Origin: Acanthochromis polyacanthus
Lineage: Eukaryota > Chordata > Actinopteri > Pomacentridae
Direction of reading: 5' to 3'
Length of the DNA: 64,000 nucleotides
Assembly: GCF_021347895.1 (NCBI RefSeq)
Contig: NC_067116.1
Span: 39,141,677-39,205,676, forward strand
Numbering within the stretch: the stretch's first letter is position 1; each line of letters begins with the position of its first letter. Below the pieces are notes generated by a model. The model was not told the DNA's origin. It ran no database searches and worked only from the letters and a program-made list of their open reading frames with translations. The position numbers and the translations under genes are program-made. Of the stretch, positions 12,201-27,200 are shown in pieces.

Positions 12201-15200
12201 ACATACATACATACTATGACGCTTTTTGTTCATTTTCGGACGATATACTAAACTATGATGTTTTTTGTCCATTTTCCGACGACATACTAAACTATGACTT
12301 TTTTTGTCCATTTTCGGACGGCATACTAAACAATGATGTTTTTTGTCCATTTTTGGACGATATACTAAACTATGACGTTTTTTGTCAATTTTCGGACGAC
12401 ATACTAAACTATGACGTTTTTGTCCATTTTCGGACGACATACTAAACGATGATTTTTGTCCATTTTCGGACGACACACTAAACTATGATGTTTGTTGTCC
12501 ATTTTCGGACGGCATATTAAACGATGATGTTTCTTATCCATTTTTGGTCGACATACTAAACTATGACGTTTTTTGTCCATTTTCCAACCACATACTTTAG
12601 TATGTGATGTTTGTAGTTTATGTGATGTTTTCTGTCCATTTTCGGATGACATACTAAACTATGACATTTTTGTCCATTTTCTAATGACATACTTAACTAT
12701 GACGTTTTTGTACATTTTTGGATGACCTACTAAACTATGACGTTTTTTGTCCATTTTCCAACCACATACTAAACTATGACGTTTCTTGCCCATTTTCGGA
12801 CGACATACTTAACTATGACGTTTTTGTACATTTTTGGATGACCTACTAAACTATGACGTTTTTTGTCCATTTTCTGAGGACATAATGAACTATGAGGTTT
12901 TTTGTCCATTTTAGGATGACATACTAAATTATGACGTTTTTGTCCATTTTCGGACGGCATATTAAACAATGATGTTTCTTATCCATTTTTGGTCAACATA
13001 CTAAACTATGACGTTGTTTTGTCCATTGTCGGACGACATACTAAACTATGACGTTTTTTGTCCATTTTTGGACGACATACTAAACCATGACATTTTTTGT
13101 CCATTTTCGGACAGCAAATTAAACAATGATGTTTCTTATCCGGGCTGCTCAGTGGCGTAGTGATTAGCACTTTCGCCTTGCAGCAAGAAGATCCCTGGTT
13201 CGAATCCCGGTCTGGGCCTGGGATCTTTCTGCATGGAGTTTGCATGTTCTCCCTGAGCATGCGTGGGTTTTCTCCGGGCACTCCGGCTTCCTCCCACAGT
13301 CCAAAAACATGCTGAGGTTCATTGAGTACTCTAAATTGTCCGTAGGTGTGAATGCGAGTGTGATTGTTCGTCTGTGTATGTAGCCCTGTGACAGACTGGC
13401 GACCTGTCCTGGGTGTCCCCTGCCTTCGCCCGAGTCAGCTGGGATAGGCTCCAGCACCCCCCGCGACCCTAATGAGGATAAAGCGGTGTATAGAGGATGG
13501 ATGGATGGATGTTTCTTATCCATTTTTGGTCGACATACTAAACTATGATGTTTTTTTGTCCATTTTATGACCACATACTAAACTATGACGTTTTTTGTCC
13601 ATTTTCGGACAGCATACTAAGCAATGACCGTATAGCTCATCGGGTTAAGTGGGTGACCCATGTACAGAGGATGGTCTCCGATGCAGTGGACAGGGTTTGA
13701 TTCCTGCTCACGGCCCTCTGCCTAATGTCTCCTTCTCCCTTGTGTTCTGTTTGCCTTCACTGTGACTATCTAATAAAGTGAAAAGTACTCATTGGAAAAA
13801 AAAATCATCCATTTTCGGATGACATACTAAACAATGATGTTTTTTCCATTTTAGGACGACATACTAAACTATGACGTTTTTTGTCCATTTTCGGACGACA
13901 TACTAAACTATGACGTTTTTTGTCCATTTTCGGACGACATACTAAACTATGACGTTTTTTGTCCATTTTCAGACGACATACCAAAATATGACGTTTTTTT
14001 CCATTTTCGGAGGACATACTGAACTATGACATTTTTTGTCCATTTTCAGACGGCATATTAAACAATGATGTTTCTTATCCATTTTTAGTCAACCTACTAA
14101 AATATGATGTTTTTTTGTCCATTTTCCGACCACATACTAAACTATGACGTTTGTTGTCCATTTTCCGACGGCATACTAAACTATGACCGTTTTTGTCCAT
14201 TTTCGGGCGACATACTAAACTATGACGTTTTTGTCCATTTTCAGACAACATACTAAACTATGACGTTTTATGTCCATTTTCGGGCGACATACTAAACTAT
14301 GACGTTTTTTTGTCCATTTTCGGATGACATACTAAACTATGACATTTCTTGTCCATTTTCGGACGGCATACTAAACAATGACGTTTCTTGTCCATTTTTG
14401 GACGACATACTAAACTACGACGTTTTTTGTCCATTTTTGGATGACATACTAAACTATGACGTTTTTTGTCCATTTTAGGACAACATACTAAACTATGACG
14501 TTTTTATCCATTTTCGGATGACATACTAAACAATGAAGTTTTTTGTCCATTTTTAGATGACATACTAAACTATGACCTTTTCTGCCCATTTTCCAATGAT
14601 AAACTAAACTATGACGTTTTTTCCATTTTAGGACGACATACTAAACTATCACGCATTTTGTCCATTTTCGGACGGCATACTAAACTATGACGTTTTTTTG
14701 TCCATTTTCGGGCGACATACTAAACTATGACGTTTTTTTGTCCATTTTCGGATGACATACTAAACTATGACATTTCTGGTCCATTTTCGGACGGCATACT
14801 AAACAATGACATTTTTGTCCATTTTCGGACGACATACTAAACTATGACGTTTTTGTCTATTTTCGGACGACATACTAAACTATGACCTTTTTTGCCCATT
14901 TTCCAATGACATACTAAACTATGACGTTTTTTGTCAATTTTAGGATGACATACTAAACTATGACGTTTTTTGTCCATTTTTGGATGACATACTAAACTAT
15001 GACGTTTTTTGTCCATTTTCGGACAACATACTAAACTATGACGTTTTTATCCATTTTCGGATGACATACTAAACAATGAAGTTTTTTGTCCATTTTTAGA
15101 TGACATACTAAACTATGACCTTTTCTGCCCATTTTCCAATGACATACTAAACTATGACGTTTTTTCCATTTTAGGAGGACATACTAAACTATCACGCATT

Positions 15201-18200
15201 TTGTCGATTTTCGGACGACATACTGAACTATGACGTTTTTTGTCCATTTTCGGACGACATACTAAACTATGACGTTTTTTGTCCATTTTCGGACGGCATA
15301 TTAAACAATGATGTTTCTTATCTATTTTAAGTCAACATACTAAACTATGATGTTTTTTTGTCCATTTTCCGACCACATACTAAACTATGACGTTTTATGT
15401 CCATTTTCCGACGGCACACTAAACTATGACCGTTTTTGTCCATTTTCGGGCAACATACTAAACTATGACGTTTTTGTCCATTTTCAGACGACATACTAAA
15501 CTATGACGTTTTTTTGTCCATTTTCGGATGACATACTAAACTATGACATTTCTTGTCCATTTTCGTACGGCATACTAAACTATGACGTTTTTGTCTATTT
15601 TCGGACGACATACGAAACTATGACCTTTTTTGCCTATTTTCCAATGACATACTAAACTATGACTTTTTTGTCCATTTTAGGACGACATACTTTAGTACAG
15701 ACTAAACTATGACGCATTTTGTCCATTTTTGGACGACATACTAAACTATGACGTTTTTTGTCAATTTTAGGACGGCATATTAAACAATGATGTTTCTTAT
15801 CCATTTTTGGTCAACATACTAAACTATGACGTTTTTTGTCCATTTTTGGATGACATACTAAACTATGACGTTTTTTGTCCATTTTCGGACGGCATATTAA
15901 ACAATGATGTTTCTTATCCATTTTTGGTCAACATACTAAACTATGATGGTTTTTTGTCCATTTTCCGACCACATACGAAACTATGACGATTTTTGTCCAT
16001 TTTCCGACGACATACTAAACTATGACGTTTTTTGTCCATTTTCGTGCGACATACTAAACTATGACGTTTTTGTCCATTTTCGGACGACATACTAAACTAT
16101 GACCTTTTTTGCCCATTTTCCAAAGACATACTAAACTATGACGTTTTTTGTCCATTTTTGGATGACATACTAAACTATGACGTTTTTTGTCCATTTTCGG
16201 ACGACATATTAAACTATGACGTTTTTATCCATTTTCGGACGACATACTCAACCATGACATTTTTTGTCCATTTTCGGACGGCATATTAAACAATGATGTT
16301 TCTTGTCCATTTTTGGTCAACATACTGAACTATGATGTTTTTTTGTCCATTTTCCGACCACATACGAAACTATGATGTTTTTTGTCCATTTTCGGACGAC
16401 ATACTAAACTATGACGTTTTTTGTCCATTTTCGGACGACATACTAAACCATGACATTTTTTGTCCATTTTCGGACGGCAAATTAAACAATGACGTTTCTT
16501 ATCCATTTTTGGTCGACATACTAAACTATGATTTTTTTGTCCATTTTCGGGCGACATACTAAACTATGACGTTTTTGTCCATTTTCAGACGACATACTAA
16601 ACTATGACGTTTTTTTGTCCATTTTCGGACGACATACTAAACTATGACATTTCTTGTCCATTTTCGGACGGCATACTAAACAATGACGTTTCTTGTCCAT
16701 TTTCGGACGCCATGCTAAACTATGACGTTTTTTGTCCATTTTTAGATGACATACTAAACTATGACCTTTTTTGCCCATTTTCCAATGAAATACTAAACTA
16801 TGACGTTTTTTGTCCATTTTCGGACGGCATATTAAACAATGATGTTTCTTATCCATTTTTGGTCAACATACTAAACTATGATGGTTTTTTGTCCATTTTC
16901 CGACCACATACTAAGCTATGACGTTTTTTGTCCATTTTCAGACGACATACTAAACTATGACTTTTTTTCCATTTTCGGACGACATACTAAACTATGACAT
17001 TTTTTGTCCATTGTCGGACGGCATTTTAAACAATGATGTTTCTTATCCATTTTTAGTGAACATACTAAACTATGACGTTTTTTGTCCATTTTCCAACGAC
17101 ATACTAAACTATGACGTTTTTGTCCATTTTCAGATGACATACTAAACTATGACATTTTTTGTCCATTTTCGGACGACATACTCAACAATGACCATATAGC
17201 TCATTGGGTTAAGTGCATGATCCATGTACAGGGGCTGGTCTCCGACGCAGTGGCCAGGGTTTGATTCCTGCTCACGGCCCTCTGCCTAGTGTCTCCTTCT
17301 CCCTTATATTCTGTTTGCCTTCACCGTGACTATCTAATAAAGTGAAAAGTATTCATTGAAATAAAAAATCATCCATTTTTGGATGACATACTAAACTATG
17401 ACATTTTTGTCCATTTTCAGACGACATACTAAATTATGACCTTTGTTGCCCATTTTCCAATGACATACTAAACTGTGACGTTTTTTGTCCATTTTAGGAC
17501 AACATACTGAACTATCACGCATTTTGTCCATTTTCGGACGACATACTAAACTATGACGTTTTTTGTCCATTTTCAGATGACATACTAAACTATGATGTTT
17601 TTTGTCCATTTTCGAGCAAGAAATTATGTTTTTTGTCCATTGTCGGACGGCATACTAAACTGTGATGTTTTTGTTCATTTTCAGACGACATACTAAACTA
17701 TGACATTTTTGTCTGTTTATGGATGACATGCAATAAATACTATGACGCTTTTTGTCAATTTTCGGATGACATACTAAACTATGATTTTTTTGTCGATTTT
17801 TCTACGACATACTAAACTGTGACGTCTTTTGTCCATTTTTGGACAACATACTAAACTATGACGTTTTTGTCCGTTTTCGGACGACATACTAAACTATGAC
17901 CTTTTTTGCCCATTTTCCAATGACATACTAAACTATGACGTTTTTTGTCCATTTTAGGACAACATACTAAACTATCACGCATTTTGTCCATTTTCGGACG
18001 ACATACTAAACTATGACGTTTTTGTCCATTTTCGGACGACATACTAAACTATGACCTTTTTTGCCCATTTTCCAAAGACATACTAAACTATGACGTTTTT
18101 GTCCATTTTTGGACGACATACTAAACTATGACGTTTTTGTCCATTTTCGGACGACATACTAAACTATGACCTTTTTTGCCCATTTTCCAAAGACATACTA

Positions 18201-21200
18201 AACTATGACGTTTTTTGTCCATTTTTGGATGACATACTAAACTATGACGTTTTTTGTCCATTTTCGGACGACATATTAAACTATGACGTTTTTATCCATT
18301 TTCGGACGACATACTCAACCATGACATTTTTTGTCCATTTTCGGACGGCATATTAAACAATGATGTTTCTTGTCCATTTTTGGTCAACATACTAAACTAT
18401 GATGTTTTTTGTCCATTTTCCGACCACATACGAAACTATGATGTTTTTTGTCCATTTTCGGACGACATACTAAACTATGACGTTTTTTGTCCATTTTCGG
18501 ACGACATACTAAACCATGACATTTTTTGTCCATTTTCGGACGGCAAATTAAACAATGACGTTTCTTATCCATTTTTGGTCGACATACTAAACTATGATGT
18601 TTTTTGTCCATTTTCCGACCACATACTAAACTATGATTTTTTTTGTCCATTTTCGGGCGACATACTAAACTATGACGTTTTTGTCCATTTTCAGACGACA
18701 TACTAAACTATGACGTTTTTTTGTCCATTTTCGGACGACATACTAAACTATGACATTTCTTGTCCATTTTCGGACGGCATACTAAACAATGACGTTTCTT
18801 GTCCATTTTCGGACGCCATGCTAAACTATGACGTTTTTTGTCCATTTTTAGATGACATACTAAACTATGACCTTTTTGCCCATTTTCCAATGAAATACTA
18901 AACTATGACGTTTTTTGTCCATTTTCGGACGGCATATTAAACAATGATGTTTCTTATCCATTTTTGGTCAACATACTAAACTATGATGGTTTTTTGTCCA
19001 TTTTCCGACCACATACTAAGCTATGACGTTTTTTGTCCATTTTCAGACGACATACTAAACTATGACTTTTTTTCCATTTTCGGACGACATACTAAACTAT
19101 GACATTTTTTGTCCATTGTCGGACGGCATTTTAAACAATGATGTTTCTTATCCATTTTTAGTGAACATACTAAACTATGACGTTTTTGTCCATTTTCCAA
19201 CGACATACTAAACTATGACGTTTTTGTCCATTTTCAGATGACATACTAAACTATGACATTTTTTGTCCATTTTCGGACGACATACTCAACAATGACCATA
19301 TAGCTCATTGGGTTAAGTGCATGATCCATGTACAGGGGCTGGTCTCCGACGCAGTGGCCAGGGTTTGATTCCTGCTCACGGCCCTCTGCCTAGTGTCTCC
19401 TTCTCCCTTATATTCTGTTTGCCTTCACCGTGACTATCTAATAAAGTGAAAAGTATTCATTGAAATAAAAAATCATCCATTTTTGGATGACATACTAAAC
19501 TATGACATTTTTGTCCATTTTCAGACGACATACTAAATTATGACCTTTGTTGCCCATTTTCCAATGACATACTAAACTGTGACGTTTTTTGTCCATTTTA
19601 GGACAACATACTGAACTATCACGCATTTTGTCCATTTTCGGACGACATACTAAACTATGACGTTTTTTGTCCATTTTCAGATGACATACTAAACTATGAC
19701 TTTTTTTCCATTTTCGGACGACATACTAAACGATGACATTTTTCGTCCATTGTCGGACGGCATATTAAACAATGATGTTTCTTATCCATTTTTAGTCAAC
19801 ATACTAAACTATGATGTTTTGTTGTCCATTTTCCGACCACATACTAAACTGTGACGTTTTTTGTCCATTTTCCGACGACATACTAAACTATGACGTTTTT
19901 TGTCCATTTTCGGACGACATACTAAACTATGACCTTTTTTGCCCATTTTTGGATGACATACTAAACTATGACATTTTTCGTCCATTGTCGGACGGCATAT
20001 TAAACAATGATGTTTCTTATCCATTTTTAGTCAACATACTAAACTATGATGTTTTGTTGTCCATTTTCCGACCACATACTAAACTATGACGTTTTTTGTC
20101 CATTTTCCAACCACATACTAAACTATGACGTTTTTTGTCCATTTTCGGACGACATACTAAACTATGACCTTTTTTGCCCATTTTCGGATGACATACTAAA
20201 CTATGACCTTTTTTGCCCATTTTCCAATGACATACTAAACTATGACGTTTTTTGTCCATTTTAGGACAACATACTAAACTATCACGCATTTTGTCCATTT
20301 TCGGACGACATACTAAACTGTGACGTTTTTTGTCCATTTTCAGACGACATACTAAACTATGACTTTTTTTCCATTTTCGGACGACATACTAAACTATGAC
20401 ATTTTTTGTCCATTGTCGGACGGCATTTTAAACAATGATGTTTCTTATCCATTTTTAGTGAACATACTAAACTATGACGTTTTTTGTCCATTTTCCATCG
20501 ACATACTAAACTATGACGTTTTTTGTCCATTTTCAGATGACATACTAAACTATGACATTTTTTGTCCATTTTCGGACGACATACTCAACAATGACCATAT
20601 AGCTCATTGGGTTAAGTGCGTGATCCATGTACAGGGGCTGGTCTCCGACGCAGTGGCCAGGGTTTGATTCCTGCTCACGGCCCTCTGCCTCGTGTCTCCT
20701 TCTCCCTTGTATTCTGTTTGCCTTCACTGTGACTATCTAATAAAGTGAAAAGTATTCATTGAAATAAAAAATCATCCATTTTCGGATGACATACTAAACT
20801 ATGACATTTTTGTCCATTTTCAGACGACATACTAAATTATGACCTTTTTTGCCCATTTTCCAATGACATACTAAACTATGACATTTTTTGTCCATTTTAG
20901 GACAACATACTAAACTATCACGCATTTTGTCCATTTTCGGACGACATACTAAACTATGACGTTTTTTGTCCATTTTCAGACGACATACTAAACTATGATT
21001 TTTTTCCATTTTCGGACGACATACTAAACGATGACATTTTTCGTCCATTGTCGGACGGCATATTAAACAATGATGTTTCTTATCCATTTTTAGTCAACAT
21101 ACTAAACTATGATGTTTTTTGTCCATTTTCCGACGACATACTAAACTATGACGTTTTTTGTCCATTTTCGGGCGACATACTAAACTATGACGTTTTTTTG

Positions 21201-24200
21201 TCCATTTTCGGATGACATACTAAACTATGACATTTCTGGTCCATTTTCGGACGGCATACTAAACAATGACATTTTTGTCCATTTTCGGACGACATACTAA
21301 ACTATGACGTTTTTGTCTATTTTCGGACGACATACTAAACTATGACCTTTTTTGCCCATTTTCCAATGACATACTAAACTATGACGTTTTTTGTCAATTT
21401 TAGGATGACATACTAAACTATGACGTTTTTGTCCATTTTTGGATGACATACTAAACTATGACGTTTTTTGTCCATTTTCGGACAACATACTAAACTATGA
21501 CGTTTTTATCCATTTTCGGATGACATACTAAACAATGAAGTTTTTTGTCCATTTTTAGATGACATACTAAACTATGACCTTTTCTGCCCATTTTCCAATG
21601 ACATACTAAACTATGACGTTTTTTCCATTTTAGGAGGACATACTAAACTATCACGCATTTTGTCGATTTTCGGACGACATACTGAACTATGACGTTTTTT
21701 GTCCATTTTCGGACGACATACTAAACTATGACGTTTTTTGTCCATTTTCGGACGGCATATTAAACAATGATGTTTCTTATCTATTTTAAGTCAACATACT
21801 AAACTATGATGTTTTTTTGTCCATTTTCCGACCACATACTAAACTATGACGTTTTATGTCCATTTTCCGACGGCACACTAAACTATGACCGTTTTTGTCC
21901 ATTTTCGGGCAACATACTAAACTATGACGTTTTTGTCCATTTTCAGACGACATACTAAACTATGACGTTTTTTTGTCCATTTTCGGATGACATACTAAAC
22001 TATGACATTTCTTGTCCATTTTCGTACGGCATACTAAACTATGACGTTTTTGTCTATTTTCGGACGACATACGAAACTATGACCTTTTTTGCCTATTTTC
22101 CAATGACATACTAAACTATGACTTTTTTGTCCATTTTAGGACGACATACTTTAGTACAGACTAAACTATGACGCATTTTGTCCATTTTTGGACGACATAC
22201 TAAACTATGACGTTTTTGTCAATTTTAGGACGGCATATTAAACAATGATGTTTCTTATCCATTTTTGGTCAACATACTAAACTATGACGTTTTTTGTCCA
22301 TTTTTGGATGACATACTAAACTATGACGTTTTTTGTCCATTTTCGGACGGCATATTAAACAATGATGTTTCTTATCCATTTTTGGTCAACATACTAAACT
22401 ATGATGGTTTTTTGTCCATTTTCCGACCACATACGAAACTATGACGATTTTTGTCCATTTTCCGACGACATACTAAACTATGACGTTTTTTGTCCATTTT
22501 CGTGCGACATACTAAACTATGACGTTTTTTTGTCCATTTTCGGACGGCATACTAAACTATGACATTTCTTGTCCATTTTCGTACGGCAGACTAAACTATG
22601 ACGTTTTTGTCTATTTTCGGACAACATACAAAACTACGACCTTTTTTGCCCATTTTCCAATGACATACTAAACTATGACGTTTTTTGTCCATTTTTGGAC
22701 GACATACTAAACTATGACGTTTTTTGTCCATTTTTGGACAACATACTAAACTATGACGTTTTTTGTCCATTTTCGGACGGCATATTAAACAATGATGTTT
22801 CTTATCCATTTTTGGTCAACATACTAAACTATGATGGTTTTTTGTCCATTTTCCGACCACAGACTAAACTATGATGATTTTTGTCCATTTTCGGACGACA
22901 TACTAAACTATGACGTTTTTTGTCCATTTTGGACAACATACTAAACTATGACGTTTTTTGTCCATTTTCGGACAGCATATTAAACAATGATGTTTCTTAT
23001 CCATTTTTGGTCAACATACTAAACTATGATGGTTTTTTGTCCATTTTCCGACCACAGACTAAACTATGATGATTTTTGTCCATTTTCGGACGACATACTA
23101 AACTATGACGTTTTTTGTCCATTTTCGTGCGACATACTAAACTATGACGTTTTTTTGTCCATTTTCGGATGACATACTAAACTATGACGTTTTTTGTCCA
23201 TTTTCGGACGGCATATTAAACAATGATGTTTCTTATCCATTTTTGGTCAACATACTAAACTATGATGGTTTTTGTCCATTTTCGGACGGCATATTAAACA
23301 ATGATGTTTCTTATCCATTTTTGGTCAACATACTAAACTATGATGGTTTTTTGTCCATTTTCCGACCACAGACTAAACTATGATGTTTTTTGTCCATTTT
23401 CGGACGGCATATTAAACGATGATGTTTCTTATCCATTTTTGGTCGACATACTAAACTATGACGTTTTTTGTCCATTTTCCAACCACATACTTTAGTATGT
23501 GATGTTTGTAGTTTATGTGATGTTTTCTGTCCATTTTCGGATGACATACTAAACTATGACATTTTTGTCCATTTTCTAATGACATACTTAACTATGACGT
23601 TTTTGTACATTTTTGGATGACCTACTAAACTATGACGTTTTTTGTCCATTTTCCAACCACATACTAAACTATGACGTTTCTTGCCCATTTTCGGACGACA
23701 TACTTAACTATGACGTTTTTGTACATTTTTGGATGACCTACTAAACTATGACGTTTTTTGTCCATTTTCTGAGGACATAATGAACTATGAGGTTTTTTGT
23801 CCATTTTAGGATGACATACTAAATTATGGCGTTTTTGTCCATTTTCGGACGGCATATTAAACCATGACATTTTTTGCCCATTTTCGGACAGCAAATTAAA
23901 CAATGATGTTTCTTATCCATTTTTGGTCGACATACTAAACTATGATGTTTTTTTGTCCATTTTCGGGCGACATACTAAACTATGACGTTTTTTTTGTCCA
24001 TTTTCGGATGACATACTAAACTATGACGTTTTTTGTCCATTTTCCAACCACATACTTTAGTATGTGATGTTTGTAGTTTATGTGATGTTTTCTGTCCATT
24101 TTCGGATGACATACTAAACTATGACATTTTTGTCCATTTTCTAATGACATACTTAACTATGACGTTTTTGTACATTTTTGGATGACCTACTAAACTATGA

Positions 24201-27200
24201 CGTTTTTTGTCCATTTTCCAACCACATACTAAACTATGACGTTTCTTGCCCATTTTCGGAGGACATACTTAACTATGACGTTTTTGTACATTTTTGGATG
24301 ACCTACTAAACTATGACGTTTTTTGTCCATTTTCTGAGGACATAATGAACTATGAGGTTTTTTGTCCATTTTAGGATGACATACTAAATTATGACGTTTT
24401 TGTCCATTTTCGGACGGCATATTAAACAATGATGTTTCTTATCCATTTTTGGTCAACATACTAAACTATGACGTTGTTTTGTCCATTGTCGGACGACATA
24501 CTAAACTATGACGTTTTTTGGCCATTTTTGGACGACATACTAAACCATGACATTTTTTGTCCATTTTCGGACAGCAAATTAAACAATGATGTTTCTTATC
24601 CATTTTCGGACGGCATACTAAACTATGACGTTTTTTGTCCATTTTCGGGCGACATACTAAACTATGATGTTTTTTTGTCCATTTTCGGATGACATACTAA
24701 ACTATGACATTTCTGGTCCATTTTCGGACGGCATACTAAACAATGACATTTTTGTCCATTTTCGGACGACATACTAAACCATGACATTTTTTGTCCATTT
24801 TCGGACAGCAAATTAAACAATGATGTTTTTTTGTCCATTTTCGGGCAACATACTAAACTATGACGTTTTTTGTCCATTTTCGGACGGCATATTAAACAAT
24901 GATGTTTCTTATCCATTTTTAGTCAACATACTAAACTATGATGGTTTTTTGTCCATTTTCCGACCACATACTAAGCTATGACTTTTTTGTCCATTTTCGG
25001 ACGACATACTAAACTATGACATTTTTTGTCCATTTTCGGACGACATACTAAACCATGACATTTTTTGTCCATTTTCGGACAGCAAATTAAACAATGATGT
25101 TTCTAATCCATTTTTGGTCGACATACTAAACTATGATGTTTTTTTGTCCATTTTCCGACCACATACTAAACTATGACGTTTTTTTGTCCATTTTCTGAGG
25201 ACATACCAAACTATGACATTTTATGTCCATTTTCGGACAGCATGCTAAGCATTGACTGTATAGCTCATCGGGTTAAGTGGGTGACCCATGTACAGGGGCT
25301 GGTCTCTGACGCAGTGGCCAAGGTTCGATTCCTGCTCATGGCCCTCTGCCTAATGTCTTCTTCTCCCTTGTGTTCTGTTTGCCTTCACTGTGACTATCTA
25401 ATAAAGTGAGAAGTATTCATTGAAATAAAAATCATCCATTTTCGGATGACATACTAAACAATGATGTTTTTTGTCCATTTTAGGATGCCATGCTAAACTA
25501 TGATGTTTTTTGTCCATTTTTAGATGACATACTAAATTATGACGTTTTTTGTCCATTTTCGAACGACATACTAAGCTATGACGTTCTTCTCCATTTTCGG
25601 GCAAGAAATGACATATTTTGTCAATTTTCGGGTGGCATACTAAACTATGACGTTTTTGTCCATTTTGCATGTCGTGAAAACACGCTCTATGGAGTGTCCG
25701 TATAGCTCAACAGGTTAAGTGGGTGACCCACATACAGGGGCTGGTCTCCGACGCAGTGGGCAGGGTTCGATTCCTGTTCACGGCCCTCTGCCTAATGTCT
25801 TCTTCGCCCCTGTTTTCTGTCTACCTTCACTGTGACTATCTAATGAAGGCAAAAATAAAGCGAAAAGTATTCATTGAAATAAAAAATCAACCTGAACTTT
25901 CTCTAAAAAAAAAAAACGCCATACTATACTATGTAAAAAAAATGCCATTTTTTCAACATGTCATAATAACATGCCATATGATGAAATAATGTAAAGTAGG
26001 CCGTAAAAAACTATGACGTTTTTGTCTATTTTACATGTCGTGAAAACATGCTCTGTGGAGTGTCTGTGTAGCTCATCGGGTTAAGCAGGTGACCCATATA
26101 CAGTGGCTGGTCTCTGACGCAGTGGCCAGGGTTCGATTCCTTCTCACGGCTTTCTGCCTCATGTCTTCTCCCCACTCCTCTTCTTCCTTGTGTTCTGTCT
26201 GCCTTCACCATGACTATCTAATAAAGTGAAAAGTATTCACTGAAATAAAAAAATCATTCTTTTTCGGATGACATACTAAACAATCATGTTTTTTGTCCAT
26301 TTTCAGATTACATACTAAACTATGACATTTGTTGTCCATTTTCGTATGACATACTAAACTATGACGTTTTTTGTCCATTTTCAGACAACATACTAAACTA
26401 TGACGTTTTTTGTCCATTTTCGGGCAAGAAATGATCTTTTTTGTCCATTGTCGGATGGCATACTAAACTGTGATGTTTTTGTTCATTTTCAGACGACATA
26501 CTAAACTATGACGTTTTTGATCATATTTTGGATGCCATACCAAACTATGACGTTTTTGTCCATTTTTAGATGACATACTGAACTATGACATTTTTTCCAT
26601 TTTAGGACGACATACTAAACTATCACGCATTTTGTCCATTTTCGGATGACATACTAAACTATGATGTTTTTTGTCTATTTTCGGACGACATACGAAATTA
26701 TGACGTTCTTGTCCATTTTCGGGCAAGAAATGACATGTTTTGTCCATTTTCGGATGGCATACTAAACCATGACGATTTTGCCCATTTTACATGTCGTGAA
26801 AACATGCTCTATGGAGTGTCCGTATAGCTCATCGGGTTAAGCGGGTGACCCATGTACAGGGGCTGGTCTCTGACGCAGTGGGCAGAGTTCGATTCCTGCT
26901 CACGGCTTCCTGCCTCATGTCTTCTTCTTCCTTATGTTCTGTCTGCCTTCACCGTGACTATCTAATAAAGTGAAAAGTATTCATTGAAACAAAAAATCAT
27001 CCATTTTCAGATGACATACTAAACTATGATGGTTTTTGTCCATTTTCAGACAACATACTAAACTATGATGTTTTTTGTCCATTTTCGAGCAAGAAATTAT
27101 GTTTTTTGTCCATTGTCGGACGGCATACTAAACTGTGATGTTTTTGTTCATTTTCAGACGACATACTAAACTATGACATTTTTGTCTGTTTATGGATGAC

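Larger units (their letters stand above)
17600..21160. repeat. About 3.5-kb block of the array, duplicated at 27085-30630
   Basis: Distinctive irregular units (TCGAGCAAGAAATTATG at 17612 and 27085; an ATGCAATAAATACTATG unit; two SINE copies) recur in the same order at a constant offset of about 9,475 bp with few differences. The match fades near 21160/30630, where different unit variants follow. Confidence 0.85.
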
